Origin: Ilex aquifolium
Taxonomy: Eukaryota > Streptophyta > Magnoliopsida > Aquifoliales > Aquifoliaceae
Direction of reading: 5' to 3'
Assembly: GCA_951799425.1 (NCBI GenBank)
Contig: OX637397.1
Coordinates: 38,792,409 to 38,856,408 of the forward strand
Length of the DNA stretch: 64,000 bases
A program made the translations under genes and the position numbers. This document shows positions 48,366-60,612 of this stretch, in pieces; the stretch's first letter is position 1; every line of letters starts with the position of its first letter. The notes beneath the pieces were generated by a model. That model did no database searches. It saw only the letters and a program-made list of their open reading frames with translations, and was not told where the DNA came from.

Positions 48366-51340
48366 ATGGTCAACAATAATTTTTTTTGTATTCACATCCA
48401 AAATCAAATCACAAACATATATGAGAAAAAAGAATTAAAGCACCGGCTGTAGCGAGTGTAAGCGGTGGTAGTGGTGGTGGGCAACAGTGGTGGTGGTGGG
48501 AGATTGTGATGGTTGTGTTGGGTAGCGACGATTGTGGTGATGGTAGCAGCTTAAATTCGATTTGAAGACTTTGATATGAATCTAATTCAATCCAGTTGTG
48601 AACCGATTTGTATTCTAATACAAGTAGGAATTTAGATAAGCGGTCCAAGAAGATCATTTGGGCCAAAGAAAAATAAGAAAGGAAGAAGCCCAACCTTAAG
48701 GCCTACTTATTATAACTCCCCTCGACTCTTTTTCTTTAGAACTATTGACGAATTTGAACTGAAGGACTTAATTGAAACGTAAGTTAAAGTTTAAAGACTC
48801 GATTGCTGTAATGATAGTTCAAGGATCAAATAAAAATTAATTGTAAACTTTAAAGGTATAAAGTACAACTTACCCTAGAATACAGCTGGTACAATATAAC
48901 ATATGCAGCTGGACACATGTGACACAATACATGAGTTGAAACAACTAAAATCAATGTGCTTGATCAGCTGCTAAATGTTAGGAAACAGATTGACATGTGT
49001 TATTGCAGATTGGTTTCCTTTGATTTAGGAATACAACTGAGAATAGGTTGGGTGAGTCATGGCCATAGCTCTATATATACTTTCATAGAAAGTGTCCATT
49101 TTTGTTCATACACCTTAATTTTGTTTACTCCTAGTTGGTAAAAGTTAAAGATACAATTATATTTATTTGCATCATATTTAATACTTAAAAATTACTTATC
49201 GTAAAATGAATCAAAAACCAGTATACATAATAAATCAAACAAAAAACAGACTAATTGCAGTCTTTTACGAGGTGATTTCAATAGTTTCATATTCTCAGCT
49301 GAAAAGTTAAGAGGAAGCCGAATTACAGCAAGCATGAGATGTTTTTCTGAATTTGTTGAGAGAAATTTGTTGGTGGATTTTACCTCTAAATGGGGCAACT
49401 TTCACTTGTACAAACAACTAATAATGTTCTTCTCTTTTTGAAATTGGACACCGTTAAAGTCACAAAGTAGACTAATAAAATACGTCTTTTCTAGTGTTAA
49501 TCAAAATTTGATCAAGATTATCAATCTCCATTTGGTTCGAAAATTCAATCCTTCATTGACTAAATAGCTGCAAACTAATCAAAAAATGTCAAAACGTACC
49601 TATATTTTTTATTTTGCGATTCAATATTTTATTCAATAACAACATAATTTTTTTTGGGTGAAAATTTCAAAATGTCTCCAGATTCAAAATTTATCCCAAT
49701 ATGAAGTGTGTTTGAAAGTTCAAACTCCTTGAGGTACCTCTACAAATTAATATAATAAAAAAAATAATAATATAGGGTGGGCATTATCACATGTACTTAG
49801 GAAAATATTTAAAAGCCATATATATATTTTTATAAAAAAAAAAAAAAAGATTTAGGGTGAGCATGTTATGATTGCATACAATTCAAGACAGACAATTACA
49901 ATGTTTGAAAACACATGGGGTCACAAGTTTCCACGTAACTCTACTTTGATTTTTAGAGAGCGAATTAAACGGCAAGAGCAATCATGGACCTTGGATGCCC
50001 CCGTTGCACTTTGAAAAACGGGTGTACATATATAAATGTAATAGTACTTGAAGAAGAAAGTCCATTGTGCCCACAGGATAACTTTTACAGTGTGTTTTCC
50101 ACCTACTCCTCCCGACACTATCTATATATAAAATTTTCTCCCATTATTATAATAATAGGATAAGCGGTAATCTTGTCCTATCGATCATGTTTGTGTCGTG
50201 TCATTTACATGTTCGTGTCGAACACTAATCGACTCAAACTCAATTCATCTAACTAGTCGTGTTGTGTCAGTCCAACCTATTTATTATCGTGTCGTATTCT
50301 TATTAACCTATATAACCTGTAAATAAAAATTTTAGCACTAAGTTTTAAGTCAAAGAAATCTATGGTTAGAATTATGTCGATGTTTAATAAGAAATAATAA
50401 AAAATTATCATTGTATTCCGATAATATAAGCTAAATGTGTTAATTGTGTCAATTTGGTGTCATTCGTGTTTAACACTAACCGACCCATTTATTATTCGTA
50501 TTAACTGGTCGTGTCATTTATGGGTTCATATCGAAGAATAATCAACCCAAAGCCGCTAATTTCGTGTTTATGTGTCGTTTTAGAAATTGTCATAAGCTTA
50601 TGGTATCAAATTTAATTTTTTTGAAACAAAAAATAAATCTTCGCTGAATATTTTGGTTTGACTTATTTGTAGCTGTCGTAAAAATCATACGAAACAATAG
50701 AATAATTAAAAAATTTCATGTGTCACATTATGGTTGGACATAAAGTACCAAAAAATAATGTTTCAATACCATATTCTCCCATAATAAATTAGGTTTCAGT
50801 AAATTATTAGACTTGTGTATACGCTTTTCATTCCAATTGTAGCTTACACTAATTGTTTTTATTTCAACTTTAGATTAGTGTTTTTCTGGTTCTGAATGTT
50901 ATTAGAACTTAGTTTTGACAAAAGATGAAGTATGATTTTCTCACAAGCTTTTTATTGTGTACTTACACAAGAAAGCAACTAAAATAATTGGTACAAATTC
51001 AAGTTTTTTATTTTCTTATAAAAATCATGTGATATAAAAGACTGCCAAATAATACGTTGATAATCAACCAAGAGAATATGTCAAATACTAGTTTGATAGA
51101 CGACTAATATAATACTTGATGTTTATGTACATAGAATTTTGCCCTCCTCAACATAAAATTTTGGTTCCTTCTCTAGACAAGAGGCATTGATTGAGTTGAA
51201 ATTAATTAATCGCCCGCGAACTGTTTGGATCGTTGAAAGTTTGATAACCCTATTTGTGTCAAATGGTTGCATGCAATTCAATTTTAGACACTGTTCGAAA
51301 CCACATGGGATCAATGGGAAGTTTCTAAGTGCCTCTCCTA

Positions 51341-51372
<32 letters not shown>

Positions 51373-51690
51373 GAAAAATAGTGTAAATAGCCGTCGAGCC
51401 AGCCATGTCGTTCATGGTTTTGAGGCTACATTTGTCACGTTTTTATGCATGGAGAAACAGTCTATTGACTCTATTCCTTCCGCCGAGATACACAAAGCAT
51501 TTTGAACGAGTAAACTAAAGAATATAAATGTTCAAAGACTCCAAGGAGTTGTTAATAAACAAAACCATAAATTCCAAGACCGGATTAACTGTACTTCCAA
51601 ATTGGCTGCTTCAACTTACGACTTTTATCATTCAAATATTCTTACAGTCCAATACAAACAGCATTAATTCTAATTCAACAACCTCTCTCC
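48366..51690. other. Gene-free stretch before the peptide gene
   Basis: A (GGT)n-rich patch lies at about 48460-48545. A degenerate relative of the GTGTCGTGTC hAT MITE lies at about 50160-50592 (GTTTGTGTCGTGTCATTTAC at 50188, ending GAAATTGTCATAAGC). A GA run lies at 51341-51370. No gene is recognised. Confidence 0.5.
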
Positions 51691-51903
51691 CAAGCTCCCT
51701 AACTCTCTCTCTCTCTCTCTCTATGCACACACACCCACACAAATTCATATATATGCTGCTGTAATACCCTGGCATTCAAATTCATCACCCTCCTCCCGCG
51801 GCTCTCTAAATATCCTTGTATTTGTGGGGTTTGTCAGTGTGTGTTTCTCTGTCTCTCTCTCTCCCCATAGATATATACACACACACATGCTAAGAAGAGA
51901 ACC

Positions 51904-52143
51904 ATGTCATTTTGTGAGAGATCTTTGATGGGTTTGAGATTTGCATATGTTCTTTTCATTCTGTTTTCGGCAATGGTTTCTAGAGGACAGTGCATGCGAG
52001 TTAAGGATTTTGAAAGCTTGCTTGTGAACCAGCTTCCGAGAGGGCCAGTGCCTCCCTCTGGTCCTTCTCCATGTCATAACAAGCTCGACCCTTTCTCTCA
52101 AAGCCAGATCTCTCACCCTCAAGGCTATATCAACTGTCCATAA
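51904..52143 (+). CDS. IDA-like/PIP-like secreted signalling peptide precursor
   Basis: 79 codons, intronless. The N-terminus is a hydrophobic signal peptide (GLRFAYVLFILFSAMVS, about 10-26). A second ATG at codon 9 is also a possible start. After a variable region comes the core PVPPSGPSPCHN (48-59), then a 20-residue tail ending in CP. The core matches the EPIP motif of INFLORESCENCE DEFICIENT IN ABSCISSION-like peptides (PIPPSAPSKRHN in IDA) at 8 of 12 positions. Its SGPS also recalls PIP peptides. Such peptides are cut out in the apoplast and bind HAESA-type receptor kinases to control cell separation or defence. The usual Lys-Arg before His-Asn is Pro-Cys here. The leader has CT tracts (51706-51722, 51852-51864). 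An AATAAA-like signal is at about 52358. The family is fairly sure; the subfamily and function are not. Confidence 0.8.
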   Translation: MSFCERSLMGLRFAYVLFILFSAMVSRGQCMRVKDFESLLVNQLPRGPVPPSGPSPCHNKLDPFSQSQISHPQGYINCP

Positions 52144-52444
52144 CCTTCGGATAGTATAATTGTTTCTTTTTCTTTTCCTTTTGTATTTCTTTTCAATTCT
52201 TTTTGTTTTTCTATACTCGAAACTTCTCATATGTATATTGTAGCATTTATTTGTTTGTTGATCTTTGCTAAGAGCTGAATTCCACCATTTTTTGATGGTT
52301 GGGAATTATTGCAATTATTCATTTGTAACTGCTGTGTAAACTCGAGAATACCCACAAAAATAAAGAGATTTACGTTCTGTACGTAATAGATACGATGCAA
52401 TGTGAATTGTCAGATACATTTTTCTTGTATGTTTTATTCTTTAA

Positions 52445-52577
52445 CTAGGGGTAACCCATGCCATGAAGACACGATGCAATGTGAATAGTTTTGAGAGGGA
52501 TGTTAGTAGCTGTTGGATGAATCTATTTGAGACATTCGAATGGGCTTATTAAAGTCTGCTCTATTTTATATTATAGA
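52445..52577 (-). mobile_element. Mini-Helitron (133 bp), minus strand
   Basis: On the minus strand it starts TCTATAATATAAAATAGAGC and ends GGTTACCCCTAG followed by T, with CGTGTCTTCATGGCATG in the hairpin position. The interior shares AGATTCATC-AAC and CTCAAAA-TATTCAC-type words with the copy at 26842-27012. Its left border lies about 300 bp past the peptide gene stop, so it could sit at or just beyond the end of the transcript. Confidence 0.65.
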
Positions 52578-52719
52578 ATTAATAAGAATTTCCATTATTT
52601 TTAGGAGATGCTAATCCTTTGTTTCAAAAATATTTAAAAGAAAAAGAAAACTAAAACTCAGAATTCTACATGTAATGAGCAACCTTGTGTTGCTTGTAAG
52701 GTTTCAAAGGTACCTTAAA

Positions 52720-52721
<2 letters not shown>

Positions 52722-52761
<40 letters not shown>

Positions 52762-52830
52762 TTATTTATTTATATGTATGTATAATTATTTATTTATATG
52801 TATGTATAATTATTTATTTATATGTATGTA
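52722..52830. repeat. (AT)n, (TTTA)n and TATGTATGTATAATT repeats
   Basis: An AT run of about 34 bases, then TTTA repeats, then three copies of a unit around TATGTATGTATAATTATT. Simple-sequence DNA. Confidence 0.85.
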
Positions 52831-52839
52831 TAATTTATT

Positions 52840-53977
52840 TTCTTAAAAATATCATGTTCTTTGGTCCAGCAGAGAGATCCTGCAGCCCACAACTCCGGGA
52901 GTTTGACGACATAATGGTTAGGTTAGATGTGGTAATCTTAATCTCGAATTTATCGAACCCCCTAACCGCCCATAAATTAGAGGTAACCGCTATAAAATGC
53001 ATGTTAACGCATATAACCCAATCCGCTATTACAGTACACCTAACCTATTATCTACGAACAATAGAATTAGAATAATCATTTAGCTATTGAGGTTCATTTT
53101 ATAAGTAATGTTGATGTATAAAATGGATAGACACTTGATTTCATCGTGCCTGTCTTTTAGATATTTCATATCCATCTGTTCAATGTTAACTTTGAACTCT
53201 TAAAATTATAACAATTAGTCGCTTCCTTCCATTATGTTATGAAAAATATACAATGAAAGTCGAACAAGTTGAAGTTTGCAAGACACATGAGGCAAGTGTC
53301 ATGGGTTTTTCCATTTGTTTTAATGGAAAATAGAATTTTTTTTTTTTTTTTTGCGCTTGGTAATGGAAAAATAGATTAAATAGGCTGATTGTTATGATTT
53401 TGAAAATAAAATATGAAAATTGAGACAAATTGAAAGAGTCTTCAAATTCAGGGGACTTTTATGTTTACCTAAACCAATGTTTGAGATGTCTTGCTCTTAC
53501 AAAGCCCAATCTAGTACAACATCAAACAGCTCATAATATATACCCACGCTTGGTTGTGTCATGTGATATTTAGGTTGTATTATTGCAAATTGTATTATAG
53601 TTGAGTCTTATTATTCTAAGTTTGCAACACATTTTTGTCATTTTCGTGTAATTTATAGATCAAAACCTACTAGGTTGGAAACTTTTTTTTCTCAATCGAA
53701 TCAATAACTTATAAATCTCCATTAAAAAAAATTATTTGAACCATGTTCTAGCAAAAGAAAATAATAAACTATTTAATTTTGCATTATTTTATGTAATACT
53801 AGATTAAAAAATCATAATTTATTTAATATTAGTGTTAATTAGCTTTTTCTAGGTTTATATCATTAATATTTTATTGGGTGAATCACATTTTATACCTTAA
53901 AAGATTGCTTGATTGTCAACTTGCACCCTCATTATCGTAAACTTGTAAACAACTTTGACCCAAACCCAAACTATTAT
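52840..53977. other. Gene-free stretch
   Basis: A 73-codon open frame at 52854-53075 has no recognisable domain, codon pattern or signal. I do not call it a gene. Confidence 0.5.
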
Positions 53978-53980
53978 TTA

Positions 53981-54812
53981 TGCTCCGTCTGGTAGAAAGG
54001 ATGAAAAGTAGGAATGATGAAAAATATGAGGGATACACTTTCTATCATTTAAGGTTGGAAAATATGAATGATACACATTCCTTCCTTTGTATTTGATTGG
54101 ATGGATGAAAAATAAAAATAACTAATTTTTTTTTATTTTTTTTTCTACTGGCTAAGATTAGGGATGACAATCGAGTCGTGTCATGTCAGATTCGTGTTGA
54201 GTCATTGCGGATTTGTATCGAACATTAGTCAAACCTAATTCAACTCATTTAACTAATTGTGTTGAGTCGAATAGCGAGTTAACCTGTTTATTTTCGTGTC
54301 GTGTTCGTATTTGTGTTGACTCACATAAACTTTGAATAAAAAATTTAACGCTAATATTCTATTTTCACTTAATTGAATCCATGTTAATATTTTTTCTTAG
54401 CAAGTTTGTGTCATAAAATTCGTGTCGAGTTCGAGTCGTGTCATCGTGTTGAGTCGAAAATTTTCACCCCTAGTTAAGATGGAAAAAATATTTTTTTTTT
54501 ATTTTAAATTTTTTTTTATTTTTTAAATTTTTTTTTAATATATATATAAAAATACATATTTATCATTGTATTTTTATATGAAATTAATATATACATAATA
54601 TATGTATATATTAAAAATATATAGACAAATAAGATACATCTTAACACAAATAATCAACTTTCCATCCAATTTTCTTCCGATTTTGGAGGGATTGATTTTG
54701 GTGAGTTGGAAAGAAAGTTAATTCATCCACTTTTCCATCCTTCATATTTTTCTTTCTTACCAAACATGATGTTTTATTTATCCTTCAACTTTCCATCATA
54801 CCAAACAGAGCA
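53981..54812. mobile_element. Composite MITE, copy 1 (outer element)
   Basis: TGCTCCGTCTGGTA at the left and TACCAAACAGAGCA at the right form inverted termini, flanked by TTA on both sides (53978-53980 and 54813-54815). The 3-bp TTA duplication fits PIF/Harbinger. The hAT MITE at 54159-54472 is nested inside. Confidence 0.72.
54159..54472. mobile_element. hAT MITE nested in composite, copy 1
   Basis: Starts TAGGGATGACAATC and ends TTTTCACCCCTA. Flanks GCTAAGAT and GTTAAGAT match at 7 of 8. It contains the GTGTCGTGTC-type words of the element at 39754-40427. Confidence 0.72.
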
Positions 54813-54836
54813 TTAATTTTTTGTTCTAAAAACTAA

Positions 54837-55385
54837 TGCTCCGTTTGGTAGGAAAAATGAAAAGTATGAAAGATGGAAAGTAGGAGGGATACACTTTCTA
54901 TCCTTCAAGGAAGGAAAGTATGAGTGATACACTTTTTTTCCTTTGTGTTTGATTGGATGGATGGAAAATAAAAATGACTAAATTTTTTTTTTTTGCTGGC
55001 TAAGAGTAGGGGTGACAATCAAGTCGTGTTGTGTCAAATTCGTGTTGAATCATTACGGGTTTGTGTCGAACATTAGTCACACCTAACTCAACTCATTTAA
55101 CTAATTGTGTCGTGTCGAGTTACGAGTTGACCTGTTTATTTTTGTGTTGTGTTCGTGTTCGTGTTCGAGTTAATCAAGTTCGTGTCATAAAATTTGTGTC
55201 GAGTTTGAGTTGTGTCATCGTGTTGAGTCAAAAATTTTCACACCTAATTAAGATGAAAAAAATATTTTTTTAATTTAAATTTTTTATTTTTTATTTTTAA
55301 ATTTATTTTTAAAATTTTTGAAAAAATATATATATAAATACATATTTTATCATTGTATTTTTATATGAAATTAATGTATACATAA
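54837..55385. mobile_element. Composite MITE, copy 2 (3' part missing)
   Basis: Starts TGCTCCGTTTGGTAGG after TAA. It follows copy 1 closely through the nested hAT MITE to GAAATTAATGTATACATA, then stops abruptly at the Helitron-like 5' end at 55386. The right terminus is not seen, so this copy has probably been split by that element. Confidence 0.65.
55007..55246. mobile_element. hAT MITE nested in composite, copy 2
   Basis: Starts TAGGGGTGACAATC and ends TTTTCACACCTA. Flanks are GCTAAGAG and ATTAAGAT. It lies at the same place in the outer MITE as in copy 1, and is shorter through internal loss. Confidence 0.7.
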
Positions 55386-57574
55386 GCTATACTAATAAGA
55401 TAGAGAGAAATTCAAATTTTTCCAAGTGAAATCAACTCTCCCAATTTAGGAAAGCATAACAACGGCTAAGATTTAATTAAAATTTAAATAAATGATTCAG
55501 ATTTCATCTAAACTCATCTAACTCATCCTTCACCCACTTTAACAACACACACGCCACCCATAAGAAAAGCAAAACCCAGCTGACCCATCCCAGGCGTCCA
55601 TCTCTCTCTCTCTCTCTCTCACACAGAACTCCTCCTCTGCCATGGCTAAACCAACATCAAAGATATCATCTCTTGCCCAGGTACACCTCTCTCTCTCTCT
55701 CTCTCTCTCACACACAGCAAAAACACCAGCACACACACACACACACACACGTCAGTCTTTATTTTGGTTTGAAAATTTTGAAATTTTGAGTCTTCATCAA
55801 ACCTACACGTCAGTCTTCATTTTGGTTTGAAAATTTTGAAAATTTGAGTCTTCATTTTGAGTCTTCATCAAACCCACACACACCAGCAAAATTAATGTTA
55901 AATTGTTCACACACACACCACAAACATATCGCACACACACCATACACACACCAGCAAACACATCGCGCACACACACACACACATAAATTAATTTGATGAT
56001 TTTGGGTGTTAATTTGAGTGTTTTTTTTTCAAATAAATTTAACAAATTGAATGTTAAATTGTTTTGAATGTTCAATTGGTTTGAATGTTATAGTTTGGGT
56101 TTTTCGAATGTTCAATTGTTGCGAATGTTATAGTGTTGGTGTTATATTTGGGTGTTAATTTGAGTGTATTTTTTTTCACATAAATTTAACAAATTAAATG
56201 TTCAATTGTTTTGAATGTTCAATTGGTTTGAATGTTATAGTTTGGGTTTTTTCGAATGTTCAATTGGTTCGAATGTTATAGTTTTGGTGTTAATTGTGTT
56301 CATTTGGGTGTTAATTTGTGTGTTTTTTTTTTTCAAATAAATTTAACAAATTGAATGTTAAATTGTTTTGAATGTTCAATTGGTTTGAATGTTATAGTTT
56401 GGGTTTTTCGAATGTTCAATTGATTCAAATGTTATAGTGTTGGTGTTATATTTGGGTGTTAATTTGAGTGTTTTTTTTTTCAAATAAATTTAACAAATTG
56501 AATGTTAAATTGTTTTGAATGTTCAATTGGTTTGAATGTTATAGTTTGGGTTTTTCGAATGTTCAATTGGTTCGAATGTTATAGTTTTGGTGTTAATTGT
56601 GTTCATTTGGGTGTTAATTTGAGTTTTTTTTTAAAAAAAAATTTAACAAATTGAATGTTAAATTGTTTTGAATGTTCAATTGGTTTGAATGTTATAGTTT
56701 TGGTGTTATATTGGGTGTTTTGAATGTTATATTTTTTCAAACAAGTTTGATAAATTTTGAAGTGGCAATAGCTTATAAAAGTAGCTTATAAAAGATGCCT
56801 CATAAAGATCTATGCATAACCTTTTCTTTGGTCACCCCTAATAAGAATTGAAACTTAGAGCACATATCTAATGTAAATTCTCATTAAATTAAGATTTCAT
56901 GTGTGTGAGAGAGAGAATTCTCATTAAATCACATTTGGGGCTCTCTACAGGTGGGTTCTTTCATAATTCATTTCACTTGATTTTGGTCCACTATAGAATT
57001 TTTTTTAAGTGAAGTTTTTAATCTATTTTGGTATATAAATGCTACACTAAATGAGGAGGGAGAGAGAAAGAGAGATAACACTCAATTTTTTTAGTCAATT
57101 ATTTATTTTTCAAAACTAAAAGTTTGTAAAACAATTTTTAGATTGGTCAATAAACAATTTTATATCAATTTTGCACTCTAACGTTGGGTGTTAATTTTAG
57201 TGTTTGTTCGAATAGGTTTGATAAGTTTTGTTATAGCTTTAATGTTATAGTTTGATTGTTATAGATTGGGTGTTTTCGAATGCTAAATTGGTTTTGACTA
57301 TTATAGTTTTGTTAGCTTCAGATTAGTGTCAAATAATGAAACTTTCGTGTCAATTTTTTTTATTAGCGTTTCTTACATTATATGCATTGTTTTATTTTTA
57401 TTAAAGGAGGAAAAAATGTCAAATTCATTGACGAATGCCAGATCTAAAGGGAAGGAAAAGGCTACAGTTTGTCAACTGGTATGACTTTTCATCCTATTTT
57501 TTCTCTATAGTTTTATGTGCATAAAGATGTTTATGATTTTTTTTTTAATTTTGTTAGCTTCAAATTAGTGCAAA
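55386..57574 (+). mobile_element. Helitron-like element 1, 5' portion
   Basis: CTATACTAATAAGATAGAG at 55387 is the Helitron-type 5' end, with the first T changed to G. The next 150 bases (to about 55535) match the 5' end of element 2 at 57575-57720. It contains a CT-tract leader and ATG (ATGGCTAAACCAACATC at 55641) before a GTACACC donor-like site. A minisatellite (56004-56735) follows, and then an exon-like block with ATGTCAAATTCATTG (57415) ending at CTG|GTATGA (57478). Where the element ends cannot be decided; it may continue past element 2. Confidence 0.55.
56004..56735. repeat. Dimeric minisatellite, units of about 146 and 156 bp
   Basis: GGGTGTTAATTTGAGTG opens units at 56004, 56150, 56306, 56454 and 56609. 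The intervals alternate 146, 156, 148 and 155 bp. Alternate units carry different tails (GTGTTATATTTGGGTG versus TTAATTGTGTTCATTTGGG), so the true repeat is a dimer of about 303 bp. A degenerate further copy is near 57185. Confidence 0.88.
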
Positions 57575-57969
57575 TCTATACTAATAAGATAGAGCTCATT
57601 TCAAACTTTCCAAATTAAAATCAATTCTCTCAATTTAGAAAAGCAGAAGAACGGCTAAGATTTAATTGAGATTTAAATATACGGTTCAAATCTCATCTAA
57701 ATCCATCAAATTAAATCTTATGGTTCACAATTCATCCCACTTAAAACTCAAATCCCGCCCAAACACACTGCACGCATGTCACACAACCCCATCAACGGTC
57801 GATACCCATCTTTCCTTCTGTCCCTATTAACATTGCACGCCTGCCCTGGAACATAATTTCTCTCTCACCTCTCGCTCCTCTGCCGGAAGAAGAAGACCAG
57901 GCGGCCAGAGGCCTAGACCCCCTCTTTCTTTCTCTCTTCCCGATCGTTCCTCTGCCATGGCCCATGTAC

Positions 57970-58004
<35 letters not shown>

Positions 58005-60531
58005 AACTCTCACACACACACACGCCCTCGCCAGATCCACCAAGAAAGCCCCTGCCCATATCCAGGTTTTGCTCTTTGAGTCCCTCTCCATCGCTTTCGC
58101 TTTCTCTTCCTCTCTCCGCCTTTATATCTCTCTGTCATCACCTCTGTTTCTCTTTCTCTCACCAGCCTCACTCCACTGGCCCATAAACCCAATCCATTCA
58201 TCTCTGATTTTCACACACACACGACTCCATTTTTTTATGCAAACCCAGATCCAGACCCCACCCACCAGTTGGTTAGCTAAAGAACAACTACATATTTTTT
58301 ACTTTTTCTTTGTGATGAACTTTTTGCGCCACCGATTGGGTAGCCCCAAAAAAATTTTGTGACGAATTTTTGAGCCCACCATGTGTTTGATGAAATTTCT
58401 CAAAGAACTGTGAACAATCAGTGATGAATTAGGTCTGAAATCCTTGCTCTCTTTAACTTTTTTAAAGGTATGTATTACTTAATTTTTAATTAAATGTTAA
58501 TTGTTGTTTAGTTGCATTGTAAGAGAAAGTTAACGGGTTTATATTGTTAGACATGTTTACTTTTGGTATGGGTTTATAACAAATCATAATGCTCTTAAAT
58601 AATGTACTTATTAATTTTTTTATTGGCAATTCAGGTTAGCTCAAACCAAGGACTAATTTAATGACCTTCAACTTGGACAGTATGGATGAGAGAGCTTGAT
58701 TCTTATTCCCTTTCATGGTAGGAGCTAGCTCAGCCTGTAATGCTAGAGAATAAGGGAGATCATCCATTTGCTAAATAGAGAACTCCGATGTTTTAGTTAT
58801 AAATTTACTTTGTTTCCTAAATATTGTTTTTTTCCAGCTCTTTCATTTTGTTTCAATATAGGAATCCGTGGATGAATTTCATGTGGTGTATGTTTTTGTG
58901 ATGCTGATAGCTAAAGTTTTTTTTTGTTTGTCTTAAATGTGTTCTCAAGTGATAATCTTTTTTTTAGTCTTACTTACAATTTTCATCAATGTGCTTTCCA
59001 GTTCACTATGTACCCATGTTACTTGATGGAACCAAGTTTACTTCGACGAGGAATAGATATGAACCTTGCACTTTCAAGCTTTGCCATGGTCAGTGAATTC
59101 TTGAACTACAATATCATCTTATCATTGGATTATGCATTACATTAACATTGCAACCGGTTGCTTCCTCTTAAGATTGTTTGATGATCCATTGAATATTGGT
59201 GTTAATGGTAATGGTTATTTGCTATGGTAGTGGTCATGTGAATTTGGTGAATTTGGTTTGAGTCGTCTGACTATGTGTGTATGTGAGTGTGTGCATGTAA
59301 TTCAATTAATTTCGAGAGTTATGCGGTATATTAATTCAAGACACAAACAAATCATTTCAATTAATTTCGATTGTAATTCAATTCTTTTTTACTATAACTA
59401 GGGTCATTTTGATCACGATAATTTTTGTTGCTGTTTATTTTTACTGATTTGTTTGATGATGTGAGGTGATTAGTGAGTTTGTGCCATAATTTGTTGGTAT
59501 GTAATGATGTCGAGAGTTATGCGGTTGAGAAATTGAGCAATTTTGATCTTAAGTTCCATTTTGACAAGTCACAAAAATACGTATATATACATGTTTGTGT
59601 TATGTATGACATCATCTAAGGGCATGTATATAAGAGACCTAGGTATAAGGGCATTACTGTTGGTTGAATATTTTGACGTGAATGTGGGGTTTTGAATTAC
59701 ACTTAAGGCACTTTAGGTGATATGCACTTAAGTTGAGAACCCTTTTTTCAACTAACTTTTTGAAAATCAAGTGGTGTGATCGATGCAAAGGGTCATGGAA
59801 AGGAAGTAGGTATGTCAATTGAATTGTTTGCATTTGAAATTCTATGTTAAGTGCGACTTTTTTTGTCTAATTTATTTACAACAATTCCATGCCTATTATG
59901 AGCAAAATGTTTTTTGGCAGGCAATTGTCAATTTGTCATATTGAATGAATCACAAATTGAAATTAGAAGATTATATTATTTGCAGGTATGTTTAGATGAT
60001 TTTTCTTTTTGACATCTTCCAATTACCTTGCATTGTATGGATGAAATTCTATAACCAATAAGAAAGCAAAACATTAGCTCATGATTCTTTTATCATTGCT
60101 TATAAACCTTTGGTATGTATCTACACTTTGTTAGTTCTATGTCAATAGTGGGTTGTGCCATTTGTGTCATGTGTTGTGTCTATCGTGGTGGTTAATTGTT
60201 ATGTGTCTATCAGGGTGGTTAATGGCTATGGGTATGACATTGGTTTTGGCTGCTTTTATGTTATTTTTGTTGATCAATAAAAGTCATTTGGTTTGGTGTA
60301 TACTTTGAAGTTCTAAAGTAGTTCTTGATAGAGTTATGTGTTACCAATAATCTAATTCAATGCAAAGATTAAATTGAAAATACTAAAGGAATATGCCAAT
60401 TTCCTTTTGTTCTTTGATTCCATGTGGGTGAGCATTGAAGAGTTTGAATGTTAAGGGACTGAACTATTATGAGTGTTTTTAGAGTTGCGAAAATAAGAGT
60501 AGATAACTTAATGTTCCTTTTCTATGTTTAG

Positions 60532-60612
60532 GACCCACCTATCGAGAACCCACTTGCTTTTAAATGGTAGAATGTTCAAGATCAAGAGGAGATTCTTGAA
60601 AAGAAAATAAAG
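60532..60612 (+). pseudogene. Captured xylose isomerase exon (broken)
   Basis: An 81-base block with an acceptor (TTTAG) before it and a donor (AAG|GTATGTG) after it. It is in phase 0 at both ends and reads DPPIENPLAFKW, then TAG, then NVQDQEEILEKKIK. Plant xylose isomerases carry a segment of the form NPL-FKWYN followed by EE-ILGKKMK in this spacing. This piece keeps most of it, but the tyrosine codon after Trp has become TAG. No neighbouring xylose isomerase exons were found. It is best read as a gene fragment carried by the surrounding Helitron-like element. The match is from family knowledge, not an alignment. Confidence 0.5.

Noticed and set aside
52854..53075. 73-codon frame as a small gene
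   Set aside because: No family resemblance, signal peptide or promoter context. AT-rich simple repeats lie immediately upstream.
57964..58362. 132-codon frame starting in a CT tract
   Set aside because: It is a repeat-driven frame inside the Helitron-like element, with no conserved domain.
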